A stretch of 64,000 nt of DNA from positions 10,540 through 74,539 of the forward strand of contig DHRK01000047.1 in the NCBI GenBank assembly GCA_002410325.1, written 5' to 3'. Source of the stretch: Syntrophomonas sp. UBA5314. Its GTDB lineage: Bacteria; Bacillota; Syntrophomonadia; Syntrophomonadales; Syntrophomonadaceae. Positions 8,111 to 15,578 of the stretch are shown here, in pieces. Every line of letters starts with the position of its first letter. The stretch's first letter is position 1. The translations under genes and the position numbers were made by a program. The notes below the pieces were generated by a model. It was given only the letters and a program-made list of their open reading frames with translations, ran no database searches and was not told the DNA's origin.

Positions 8111-8208
8111 ACTTTAGCCATGCTTTTTTGCCATTTATGCATTTGGGCCCATATTGAACCTTCTTTACCATGAAGCTCCGTAAATTAAATATATAAGGAG
8201 GAATGGAA

Positions 8209-9387
8209 ATGGTTCTACCTTTGGATGGAATCAGGGTATTGGATCTCTCCATGTATCTGCCCGGACCGTTATGCTCCCAGATTCTTGCCGACTTTGGCGC
8301 TGAAGTCATCAAGATCGAAGAGCCCGGCGGGGAATGGGGCCGTTATCTGGCCCCCATGCTACTGGCGGAGAGCGCTCGTTTTTATTCGGTAAACCGCAAT
8401 AAAAAGAGCGTGGCTATCAACCTCAAGAGCGAAGAAGGAAAGCGCGTTCTAAAGGAGTTGGTCAAGTCAGCTGATGTCCTCATCGAACAGTTCCGACCAG
8501 GCGTACTGGAAAAAATGGGCCTGGGTTACGATGTGTTAAAGGGCATCAACCCCGGCCTCATTCACTGCGCCATTACCGGTTATGGTTTTACAGGGCCCTA
8601 CCGGCTGGTAGCCGGACACGATCTCAATTATTTAAACCTGACCGGCCTAACCGGATTAAACGGCCCGGGAGACAGAGCATCCCTCTGCGCCGGCCAGTTG
8701 GCCGACATCGCCGGGGGAAGCCTTTATTCGGTAATTGGCATATTGATGGCCTTGCTGGCCAGGGATAAAACCTCCCGTGGGCAGTTTGTCGATATTGCCA
8801 TGGCTGACGGGGCCTTGAGCCTGCTCTGTTATACCATCGGTGAATGGGCGGGGCTGGGCCGGCTACCGGCCCGGGGGGAAAACCTGCTGTCCGGGGGATA
8901 TGCCTGCTACAACGTCTATGAAACGAGCGACCATCGTTTCGTCAGTCTGGGAGCTATTGAGTCCAAGTTCTGGGAAGGCTTCTGCCAGCGGGTCGGTAAA
9001 CCGGAGTATATTCCCTGGCATTTTGTGGAGGAATGCCAGAGTGCAATGGTTGAGGATATCAGAGCCCTTATGATAGAAAAGACCCAGGCCGAGTGGGTGG
9101 ATATCTTTTCCGATCTGGATATCTGTTTTACGCCGGTCCTGAATCTGGATGAGGTTGCCGAACATCCCCAGATGAAAGCCCGGGAAATGATGATCAAGCT
9201 CGATAACTTCAAAAACTCCGGTCGAGACATGTACCTGACCGGAATACCGGTCAAACTGTCCGAAACTCCCGGGGAGCTTAAACCGGTATTTCCTGACATA
9301 GGCCAGCATACCGACGCGATCTTGACCGAGGCCGGATACAGTCAGGAACAAATACTCCAGCTGCGCGAGCAAAAAGCCATCCGGTAG
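8209..9387 (+). CDS. Family III (CaiB/BaiF) CoA-transferase
   Basis: 392-residue CoA-transferase of the CaiB/BaiF/formyl-CoA transferase family, which moves CoA between acids through an aspartyl-CoA anhydride. Seen: LPLDGIRVLDLSMYLPGP at the start, FGAEVIKIEEPGG, NRNKKSVAINLKSEEGK, and the catalytic aspartate D166 in GQLADIAGG. GGAGG is seven bases from the ATG at 8209; an ATG at 8203 is only one base from it and is unlikely. The acid pair used cannot be read from sequence. In a syntrophic Clostridium such enzymes may activate fatty or carnitine-like acids, but this gene has no dehydrogenase or thiolase beside it. Confidence 0.9.
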   Translation: MVLPLDGIRVLDLSMYLPGPLCSQILADFGAEVIKIEEPGGEWGRYLAPMLLAESARFYSVNRNKKSVAINLKSEEGKRVLKELVKSADVLIEQFRPGVLEKMGLGYDVLKGINPGLIHCAITGYGFTGPYRLVAGHDLNYLNLTGLTGLNGPGDRASLCAGQLADIAGGSLYSVIGILMALLARDKTSRGQFVDIAMADGALSLLCYTIGEWAGLGRLPARGENLLSGGYACYNVYETSDHRFVSLGAIESKFWEGFCQRVGKPEYIPWHFVEECQSAMVEDIRALMIEKTQAEWVDIFSDLDICFTPVLNLDEVAEHPQMKAREMMIKLDNFKNSGRDMYLTGIPVKLSETPGELKPVFPDIGQHTDAILTEAGYSQEQILQLREQKAIR

Positions 9388-9403
9388 ATAATAAACATTT
9401 ACC

Positions 9404-9455
9404 TGTCAGACCTGACAATGGGCATTATAAATGAGATAATGACAGTCAGGTCTGA
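9404..9455 (+). promoter_or_regulatory. Promoter with two inverted operator-like boxes, upstream of the uracil-DNA glycosylase gene
   Basis: A -35-like CTGACA (9412-9417) and -10 GATAAT (9435-9440) are exactly 17 bases apart. The -35 lies inside a dyad, TGTCAG-AC-CTGACA (9404-9417), and an 11-base box TCAGACCTGAC (9406-9416) recurs as its perfect reverse complement at 9445-9455, over the expected transcription start. The two boxes thus bracket the promoter, as paired operators would. The arms could also pair as an 11-bp hairpin in DNA or in a read-through RNA. No cognate regulator is identified. Confidence 0.6.
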
Positions 9456-9482
9456 TTTCTGGCCCGGAAAGGATGTGGCATA

Positions 9483-9998
9483 GTGTTAGAACAGCCCGGA
9501 CTGGTGCCCGATCACTTGTCGCACGGCCTTAAAATAATCTTTGTCGGCTTCAATCCCAGCCTCCGTTCAGGTGAAACCGGCCATCATTTCGCCAACCCCA
9601 GCAACCGCTTCTGGCGTATCCTCTATGAAGCCGGCTTGACCTCCAGAATATATAAACCGGAGGAAGACCACCTCCTTCTCCGGCTGGGCTATGGATTGAC
9701 CAATATCGTACCGCGTCCTACCCGGGCTGCATCCGATATTATGCCCGAGGAATACCTTCGGGGAAGGCAGCTCTTATACCAAAAACTGAGGAATTATCAT
9801 CCTGGGACGGTGTGCTACGTGGGCAAAGGAGTCTACCAGGCTTATTCCCAGAGGAAACAGGCCCCCTGGGGATATCAATCCTCCGATATGATAGACGGCG
9901 TCAGGGATTTTGTGGCCCCCAGCAGCAGCGGTCTGGTACGCATGAAGACCCCGGAGATAGCTGCTATCTACCGCCAGCTGAACGAATTGCTGGCCTGA
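9483..9998 (+). CDS. mug: G/U mismatch-specific uracil-DNA glycosylase (Mug/TDG family)
   Basis: 171 residues. Removes uracil or thymine-like bases from G:U and G:T mismatches. Motif 1 is GFNPSLRSG (N24, the water-positioning asparagine of the family's GxNP motif) followed by HHFANPSNRFW; motif 2 is SSSGLVRM near residue 150. GYGLTNIVPRPTRAASDI in the middle is also typical. GTG start at 9483 after AAAGGATG. A single-gene unit with an unusual operator arrangement just upstream, and a bidirectional terminator downstream shared with the tRNA cluster. Confidence 0.9.
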   Translation: MLEQPGLVPDHLSHGLKIIFVGFNPSLRSGETGHHFANPSNRFWRILYEAGLTSRIYKPEEDHLLLRLGYGLTNIVPRPTRAASDIMPEEYLRGRQLLYQKLRNYHPGTVCYVGKGVYQAYSQRKQAPWGYQSSDMIDGVRDFVAPSSSGLVRMKTPEIAAIYRQLNELLA

Positions 9999-10051
9999 CA
10001 GCGGCGGCCATGAGACGCACTGGTAAACTTGCCTCTAAGCTGCTAAAACAA

Positions 10052-10080
10052 AAGGCCCCCTTATATGATAAGGAAGCCTT
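10052..10080. terminator. Bidirectional terminator between mug and the tRNA cluster
   Basis: AAGGC (10052-10056) pairs with GCCTT (10076-10080), with an inner stem CCTTAT/ATAAGG around ATG. The minus strand continues TTTTGTTTT, the plus strand TCTATTTCTTTT, so it can end both the mug mRNA and the tRNA-Val transcript. Confidence 0.7.
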
Positions 10081-10090
10081 CTATTTCTTT

Positions 10091-10166
10091 TGGTGGGCGA
10101 TGACGGGCTCGAACCGCCGACCCCCTGCTTGTAAGGCAGGTGCTCTCCCAACTGAGCTAATCGCCC
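10091..10166 (-). tRNA. tRNA-Val (anticodon TAC)
   Basis: Full cloverleaf on the minus strand: acceptor GGGCGAT/ATCGCCC, D-arm GCTC...GAGC, anticodon loop CTTACAA with anticodon TAC, T-loop TTCGAGC, and an encoded CCA end. Last gene of the Met-like/Glu/Val cluster. Confidence 0.96.
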
Positions 10167-10171
10167 TTGAA

Positions 10172-10246
10172 TGGTGACCCCTAGGGGACTCGAACCCCTG
10201 TTACCGCCGTGAAAGGGCGGTGTCTTAACCGCTTGACCAAGGGGCC
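10172..10246 (-). tRNA. tRNA-Glu (anticodon TTC)
   Basis: Minus strand; starts GGCCCCTTGGTC, anticodon loop CTTTCAC with anticodon TTC, T-arm AGGGG-TTCGAGT-CCCCT, and encoded CCA. Only five bases from tRNA-Val, so the two are surely processed from one precursor. Confidence 0.96.
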
Positions 10247-10355
10247 ATGCCAGACGTCGGAAGACGGTTGTCAGATACTGCGTTAAGAGCTACGACTGGT
10301 GCGTAAAATAAGCTGTATTTTCCGACTCCCGTCTTCAGAACGCTGATTTCAAACA

Positions 10356-10431
10356 TGGTGGGCCTACCAGGACTCGAACCTGGGACCAACCGGTTATGAG
10401 CCGGTAGCTCTACCAACTGAGCTATAGGCCC
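10356..10431 (-). tRNA. tRNA with CAT anticodon (elongator Met, or Ile2 read as lysidine)
   Basis: Minus strand; acceptor GGGCCTA/TAGGCCC, anticodon stem ACCGG/CCGGT with loop CTCATAA (anticodon CAT), T-loop TTCGAGT, encoded CCA. It is not an initiator tRNA, because the first acceptor pair is a normal G-C and the three G-C pairs of initiators are not present in the anticodon stem. Elongator Met and TilS-modified Ile2 cannot be told apart with confidence by eye. Confidence 0.9.
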
Positions 10432-10460
10432 TGGCGCTACTGCGGTACCCCGCAAAAGAT

Positions 10461-10489
10461 AGTGTATAATATCTCTACTAAAAGGTCAA
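10461..10489 (-). promoter_or_regulatory. Promoter of the CAT/Glu/Val tRNA cluster
   Basis: Minus strand TTGACC (10489-10484), 17 bases, TACACT (10466-10461), about 25-30 bases upstream of the first tRNA. It places tRNA-Asn in a separate unit. Confidence 0.5.
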
Positions 10490-10529
10490 GAGCCACAGCC
10501 CTTGAAATCCGGGGGTTATTAAAACAAAG

Positions 10530-10555
10530 AGCGGTAACTTAATAGGGTTACCGCT
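10530..10555 (-). terminator. Terminator downstream of tRNA-Asn
   Basis: Perfect 9-bp stem AGCGGTAAC (10530-10538) / GTTACCGCT (10547-10555), followed on the minus strand by CTTTGTTTTA. It separates tRNA-Asn from the next tRNA cluster. Confidence 0.65.
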
Positions 10556-10566
10556 GTTATTTTCTT

Positions 10567-10641
10567 TGGCTCCCCGAGTAGGATTCGAACCTACAACCCT
10601 CCGGTTAACAGCCGGATGCTCTACCGTTGAGCTATCGAGGA
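10567..10641 (-). tRNA. tRNA-Asn (anticodon GTT)
   Basis: Minus strand; acceptor TCCTCGA/TCGGGGA with one T-G pair, D-arm GCTC...GAGC, anticodon loop CTGTTAA with anticodon GTT, T-loop TTCGAAT, encoded CCA. It lies 70 bases downstream of the rpoD stop codon, followed by its own terminator. Confidence 0.95.
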
Positions 10642-10711
10642 ACGCCCCAACGAGAACCATTATAAAATGCCGCCGACCCTCTTGTCAAGTCCGATTGGCA
10701 TGGCTTTTCTC

Positions 10712-11797
10712 CTACTCGATATAATCTTTCAGTTTTTTACTTCGTGAAGGGTGTCTCAGCTTTCTGAGGGCTTTGGCTTCAATTTGCCTGATCCTTTCAC
10801 GGGTAACGCCAAATTCCTGACCAACTTCTTCCAAAGTCCGCGGACGCCCGTCATCCAACCCAAATCGCAGCCGCAGAACCTTTTCCTCCCTTTCGGTCAG
10901 GGTGTTCAAAATGCCATCCAGATGCTCTCTGAGCAATACAAAGGAAGCAGATTCTTCAGGCGATTCGGCATCTTCATCAGTAATAAAATCGCCCAGATGA
11001 CTGTCATCTTCCTCTCCAATAGGAGTCTCCAGGGACACCGGCTCTTGAGCGACTTTCATAATTTCAATCACCCGGTCAACTGAAATATCCATCTCTTGAG
11101 CGACTTCGGTGGGAGTGGGCTCCCTGCCCAGTGTCTGCAAGAGATTGCGCTGTACACGAGAAAGCTTGTTGATAGTCTCAACCATATGAACCGGTATTCT
11201 TATGGTTCTAGCCTGGTCAGCTATGGCTCTGGTTATAGCCTGCCTGATCCACCAGGTAGCATAGGTACTAAATTTGAAGCCCTTGCGAAAATCAAATTTT
11301 TCCACTGCTTTCATAAGACCAAGATTGCCTTCCTGAATCAGATCGAGGAACAGCATACCCCTGCCTACATAGCGTTTGGCAATGCTTACCACCAGGCGCA
11401 GGTTGGCTTCCACCAACTGGCGTTTGGCCTCTTCATTGTTTTCTTCAATCGACTTGGCAAGTTCTATTTCCTGATCGGCTGACAATAAGGGTACCCGGCC
11501 AATTTCTTTGAGATACATGCGGACCGGATCGTCGATCTCAATCCCCTCGGGAATGGCTATGTCTTCGGTCTCGACGTTGTCTGATTCGATGTCTTCCTCG
11601 GACTCCATTTCACCATCCAGGCCGATGCCTATCCCCAGGGACTGAAAATGTTCGAATATATCATCTATATTATCAGGTCCCAGGTTGAATCCCTGGAGAT
11701 CCTCTATTATTTCCTCGTAGGTAAGGTTTTTCTTTTTCTTGCCTTTCTCGGCCAGAACACTTATCGATTCTGCGAGTTTCTTGTCCACTTTCATCAT
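10712..11797 (-). CDS. rpoD: Primary sigma factor RpoD (SigA)
   Basis: 361-residue vegetative sigma factor. Region 1.1 at the N-terminus, then region 1.2 (PVRMYLKEIGRVPLLSADQEIELA near 90-115), region 2 (NLRLVVSIAKRYVGRGMLFLDLIQEGNLGL and FSTYATWWIRQAITRAIADQ, core binding and -10 recognition), region 3, and region 4 (LRFGLDDGRPRTLEEVGQEFGVTRERIRQIEAKALRKLR, -35 recognition). An acidic linker (ESEEDIESDNVETEDIAIPE) separates 1.1 from 1.2. The start ATGATG overlaps the dnaG stop, so the two are translationally coupled, as in most Firmicutes. Confidence 0.98.
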   Translation of the reverse strand: MMKVDKKLAESISVLAEKGKKKKNLTYEEIIEDLQGFNLGPDNIDDIFEHFQSLGIGIGLDGEMESEEDIESDNVETEDIAIPEGIEIDDPVRMYLKEIGRVPLLSADQEIELAKSIEENNEEAKRQLVEANLRLVVSIAKRYVGRGMLFLDLIQEGNLGLMKAVEKFDFRKGFKFSTYATWWIRQAITRAIADQARTIRIPVHMVETINKLSRVQRNLLQTLGREPTPTEVAQEMDISVDRVIEIMKVAQEPVSLETPIGEEDDSHLGDFITDEDAESPEESASFVLLREHLDGILNTLTEREEKVLRLRFGLDDGRPRTLEEVGQEFGVTRERIRQIEAKALRKLRHPSRSKKLKDYIE

Positions 11798-13578
11798 ATC
11801 CCCCCTTCCTGGGTGTTGTGCAGGAATGTATCGAGGTTAAGAATAAAACCCAACAGGGCACTAAAGTCACCTTGCAGCCTGGCTTTTTCCAAATGGCCGT
11901 GCAGCCTGTTCCACACGAGCCGCTTGCCTCGATTCTTTACCGAGTAGATAAAATCATCGACTTCCTCATCGGGGAGAGAATTTAGGCTCTCACCCAGTAC
12001 CACCATTTTCCCTAAAACCGCTCCCAAACCTGCTTCCTCAGCCTTTTGCCTGAAAAGGGCCGGGTCGTATTCACCGAGGAGCCGGGTTTCTTCATATAAT
12101 TCCAGCAGGGTCTGGTTGACCGGCTCTACAAACAGGATGCCATCAGTAGCTGTACGCAACCTCTTATGGACCCGGGGAAATGCCAGAGCGGCTGCCAATA
12201 TTTTCTCCTCATTGCTATAATTTCCGTATATAATATTATCTCTTAATACCTGGGTTTTATTCCCGCTTACACCTACTTTCCCGGTCTGTGTCTTTCCCCT
12301 GGCCAGTTCCCTGGCTACAACATTTTCTTCCAGAGCAAGCCGTCTTGACAGGAGCTTCATGTAGTGGTCCTTTTCCAGTTCACTGTCCAGAGACCGTATA
12401 TCGTCTTTAACTGAACGAATAATCGCCGCCTTGCTATCAATATCTTGAGCCGTTTGAGTCATCATTTGGCGAATTATTTTATACTCTATATGGCTCACTC
12501 TATTATTCTGTATATAGTGCAAAAATTCCTCTTTTCCAGACTGGGCAAGAAATTCATCCGGATCCTGGCCCCCCGGCAGGGTGAGGACATCGACCTTCAA
12601 GCCTTCTCCGCCGAGTACTTCTATGGCTCGCCAGGTCTGCCTTTGACCGGCTTCGTCACCGTCATAGACGACCAGGACCTTCTGGGCATAGCGCAGCAAA
12701 AGCTGGGCCTGCTCCGCAGTCAAGGCCGTTCCCAGAGTGGCAACCACATTCTCAATACCGTATTGATGCAAGCGCAGGCAGTCCATGTAGCCCTCGACCA
12801 CCATCGCTTCCCCCCGCTGGCGGATGCTGTCCCGGGCCTGAAAAAGGCCATAAAGATTGCGCCGTTTATGAAATACTTCAGTTTCCCCGGTATTCAGGTA
12901 TTTAGGGAAACCCTCATCCAGTATCCTGCCCCCAAAACCAACTACCTCGCCATTGTAAGCGGCTATGGGAAACATGACCCGCCGGCGAAACTGATCATAA
13001 TAGCGCTGCTGTTCCCGGCTGCGTTTGACAAGGCCAGCTCCCAGCATTTCATCTGCTTTAAAGCCTTTCTTTAATAAATACTCGCTCAAACCGTTCCAGC
13101 TGTCAGGGGCGAAGCCCAAACTAAACTTTTCAATCATTTCCCGGGGTATGGATCTTTTTCCCAGGTAGAAAACTCCCTCCCGACCCGCCGGCGACTGCAA
13201 CGTGTTTTGGAAATACTCTACCGCCAGGCGGTTGAGTTCGATGATTCTTTTGCGCTTATCCGCTCCCCGGGAGGAAGCCGCGTTCTTTACTTCAACACCG
13301 GCCCGGGCGGCCAGAAGCTGCAGGGCTTCTTTGAACTCCAGGCCGTCCCGCCTCATAATAAAGTTGATCATGTCCCCCCCGCTCTGGCAGCCAAAGCAAT
13401 AATACATGTTGCGCTCCGGACTGACCGTAAAGGACGGCGTCTTCTCACTGTGAAACGGGCAAAGGCCCCAGAAGCGGTTGCCCTTGCGAGTCAGTTTGAT
13501 AGTTTCTGCTACAATATCAACTATGTTTAACCGGGCCTCTATATCCCGCATAATTTGATCGTCGAAATATCCGGACAT
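11794..13578 (-). CDS. dnaG: DNA primase DnaG
   Basis: 594 residues; makes RNA primers at the replication fork. The N-terminal CHC2 zinc finger has C40, H43, C61 and C64 (CPFH ... YYCFGC). The TOPRIM catalytic core follows, with VVEGYMDCLRLHQYGIENVVATLGTALT near 265-290 and the acidic VYDGDEAG near 310. The C-terminal helicase-binding region is from about 430 on. ATG at 13578. It forms the macromolecular-synthesis pair dnaG-rpoD. Confidence 0.97.
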   Translation of the reverse strand: MSGYFDDQIMRDIEARLNIVDIVAETIKLTRKGNRFWGLCPFHSEKTPSFTVSPERNMYYCFGCQSGGDMINFIMRRDGLEFKEALQLLAARAGVEVKNAASSRGADKRKRIIELNRLAVEYFQNTLQSPAGREGVFYLGKRSIPREMIEKFSLGFAPDSWNGLSEYLLKKGFKADEMLGAGLVKRSREQQRYYDQFRRRVMFPIAAYNGEVVGFGGRILDEGFPKYLNTGETEVFHKRRNLYGLFQARDSIRQRGEAMVVEGYMDCLRLHQYGIENVVATLGTALTAEQAQLLLRYAQKVLVVYDGDEAGQRQTWRAIEVLGGEGLKVDVLTLPGGQDPDEFLAQSGKEEFLHYIQNNRVSHIEYKIIRQMMTQTAQDIDSKAAIIRSVKDDIRSLDSELEKDHYMKLLSRRLALEENVVARELARGKTQTGKVGVSGNKTQVLRDNIIYGNYSNEEKILAAALAFPRVHKRLRTATDGILFVEPVNQTLLELYEETRLLGEYDPALFRQKAEEAGLGAVLGKMVVLGESLNSLPDEEVDDFIYSVKNRGKRLVWNRLHGHLEKARLQGDFSALLGFILNLDTFLHNTQEGGI

Positions 13579-13665
13579 TTCTTCACCTGCCCTGCCCCGG
13601 AACCTTTAACAGCCTGTGAACATAAGCCTGCCGTTTAACTCTACCATTCACACATCTTAAAACCC

Positions 13666-14739
13666 TCATACGAATTCATCGCTGCCTCCCCGTTTGTAAG
13701 CTTCCGGGACCAGCGAATGGGGCACATATATATCATTAAACTGGGAAACGCAATAGGCGTCGCTCATGCCTGATATATAATCGGCAGCCGCGCGCTCTCG
13801 GCCTTCCTGGTCTGCAATTTCACAGTAAAGCGGGCTCATCTTTTCCGGTTGGCGGCAATAGTAGGAAAAGAGATGTTCAATGATAAACATGGCCCTGCTC
13901 CTTTCCGCCTGACAAACCGGTCCGTCGTATATCTTTTCAAACATAAACTGGCGCAGACCCCGCAGCGCCTGATCGGTTTCCCGGTCGGGCTCCACTCTGA
14001 CCCGGCTCCCGCCGGCCATCAATTTTCGAGTATGCTCGATGGTTGCGGTAACCAGGGTGGCAATACGTTTGCTGTGCGTGCTGCCCAGAAGTTCCAAATA
14101 TTCGGCCGGAATTTCATCAGCGGAAAGCAGACCGGCCCGGATGGAATCATCTATATCATGCTGTACATAGGCTATCTTGTCGCTCAAACGAATGACCTGT
14201 CCTTCCAGGGTGGCCGCGTCTTCATCTCCCCGTCCATAGCCGCTATGACGCAGAATACCATCTAAAACCTCGGGGCTTAAATTGAGTCCGGGCCCGTTTT
14301 TATGCTGTTCCACCCGGGTCAAAACCCGAATGCTGTTTTCGTTGTGGCGAAAGCCCTCCTTGAGCAGTTTATTCAGGACGTCTTCCCCGGAATGGGCAAA
14401 CGGTGTATGACCCACATCATGCCCCAAGCCCATGGCTTCAATCAGGTCCAGGTTCAAATTCAATCCGGCCCCGATAGTCCGCGCTATCTGGCAAACCTCC
14501 AGGGTGTGGGTAAGACGGGTGCGGTAATGATCGCCCGGAGGCGCGATAAACACCTGGGTCTTGTGCTTGAGCCGGCGAAAGGATTTGGAATGAACAATGC
14601 GATCCCGGTCCACCATAAAACAGGTCCGCACTGGATCAGGATCCTGCGGCCGCAGACGGCTCCTGGCGTCTCTGGCTTTGGTTGCCCAAGGACTCAAGAA
14701 GGCCTGTTCCCTCTCTTCGATCTCTTGTCTGATGTTCAT
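13666..14739 (-). CDS. dgt: dGTP triphosphohydrolase-like HD-domain protein
   Basis: HD-superfamily deoxynucleoside triphosphate triphosphohydrolase, 357 residues from ATG 14739 (GGGGTGG upstream; the open frame continues 60 bases further without similarity). Metal ligands seen: H78 in RLTHTLEV, the HD pair at 107-108 in GLGHDVGHTPFAH, and D in RLSDKIAYVQHDIDD near 212. The N-terminal SRLRPQDPDPVRTCFMVDRDRI and KSFRRLKHKTQVF are the standard family block. In Clostridia it is often just upstream of dnaG, as here. Probably cleans up dNTP pools; exact substrate preference is not inferable. Confidence 0.92.
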   Translation of the reverse strand: MNIRQEIEEREQAFLSPWATKARDARSRLRPQDPDPVRTCFMVDRDRIVHSKSFRRLKHKTQVFIAPPGDHYRTRLTHTLEVCQIARTIGAGLNLNLDLIEAMGLGHDVGHTPFAHSGEDVLNKLLKEGFRHNENSIRVLTRVEQHKNGPGLNLSPEVLDGILRHSGYGRGDEDAATLEGQVIRLSDKIAYVQHDIDDSIRAGLLSADEIPAEYLELLGSTHSKRIATLVTATIEHTRKLMAGGSRVRVEPDRETDQALRGLRQFMFEKIYDGPVCQAERSRAMFIIEHLFSYYCRQPEKMSPLYCEIADQEGRERAAADYISGMSDAYCVSQFNDIYVPHSLVPEAYKRGGSDEFV

Positions 14740-14818
14740 CAAGAACCACCCCAATAAAAAAATCCTTAAAGGCAGGAGCCCCAGGATTTTGACCGCCATT
14801 TGCTTGATTTAAGCTGCA

Positions 14819-15430
14819 TCAGGTGCGCTCCCGCAAACCCCTGGTGGCCTCTGCCACTTGAAATACCCTTTTTCCCAGTATCCGGCACCGTTTGAGGGCC
14901 TCTTCATCGTTTTGGGGCGGCCGCTGGGCGGCGACTCCAAAATGCCCGCAATCATCCTCAATATGCCCATCCCCTACAATTACCATACCATGCACCAGGA
15001 AAATATCATGCATGGTCCTTAAAGCCGCTTCCTGGCCGCCAAAACGAGAGCTCCCTACCGAAAGTGCTCCGGCCACTACATTCATCAGCAGCTTCTGGTT
15101 GCGCAGGCGTCTGGTCTTATCCCAAAAAGCCTTGAGCTGGGCGGAAACGCTTCCGAAATAAACCGGGCTGCCCACCAGCAGGCCGTCGGCCTGGGCCAAT
15201 AGGGAAAAGGCTTCTTCCAGCGGTTTGCCTTCATAGCATTTTCCGGTGCAAGGGGTGGTGCAAGCGGTGCAAAAAGACCTCTGCGAACCACGCATCAAAC
15301 GCTGGCAATGCAGCGTCGTCGTCCTGGCCCCCAGTCTCTCCACCTCACTTAAAGCCTCGTTCAGCATAAAGGCCGTACTTCCTTTTGAATTGGGACTGCC
15401 GTTGACAGCCACAATAAAGGTTGGTTTCAA
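14819..15430 (-). CDS. NADPH-dependent FMN reductase-like flavoprotein
   Basis: 203 residues with a flavodoxin-like fold. The FMN phosphate loop is GSPNSKGSTAFML (residues 11-23), and LLVGSPVYFGSVSAQLKAFWDKTRRL (about 84-109) is the isoalloxazine-binding stretch. A cluster of cysteines, FCTACTTPCTGKCYEG (about 53-69), resembles the Cys motif of iron-sulfur flavoproteins and could hold a cluster or a redox disulfide. TTG start at 15430 with GGGGGTG upstream. A single-gene unit; the physiological electron acceptor is unknown. Confidence 0.82.
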   Translation of the reverse strand: MKPTFIVAVNGSPNSKGSTAFMLNEALSEVERLGARTTTLHCQRLMRGSQRSFCTACTTPCTGKCYEGKPLEEAFSLLAQADGLLVGSPVYFGSVSAQLKAFWDKTRRLRNQKLLMNVVAGALSVGSSRFGGQEAALRTMHDIFLVHGMVIVGDGHIEDDCGHFGVAAQRPPQNDEEALKRCRILGKRVFQVAEATRGLRERT

Positions 15431-15578
15431 GTGTTACACCCCCATCCCCATTAATACTACACTTTATTATTGGATTCCTTTTTTTGACCCAAAAATTTGT
15501 TCGCTTGTAACGAAAAGGGACGGACTCCGCTATTACAGCAAAGCGCGCCCCCTGAAAACCGGAAGTATTTCTGTCTCT

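Noticed and set aside
10356..10431. CAT-anticodon tRNA as initiator tRNA-fMet
   Set aside because: It has a regular G-C first acceptor pair and lacks the three consecutive G-C pairs in the anticodon stem; it is an elongator Met or Ile2.
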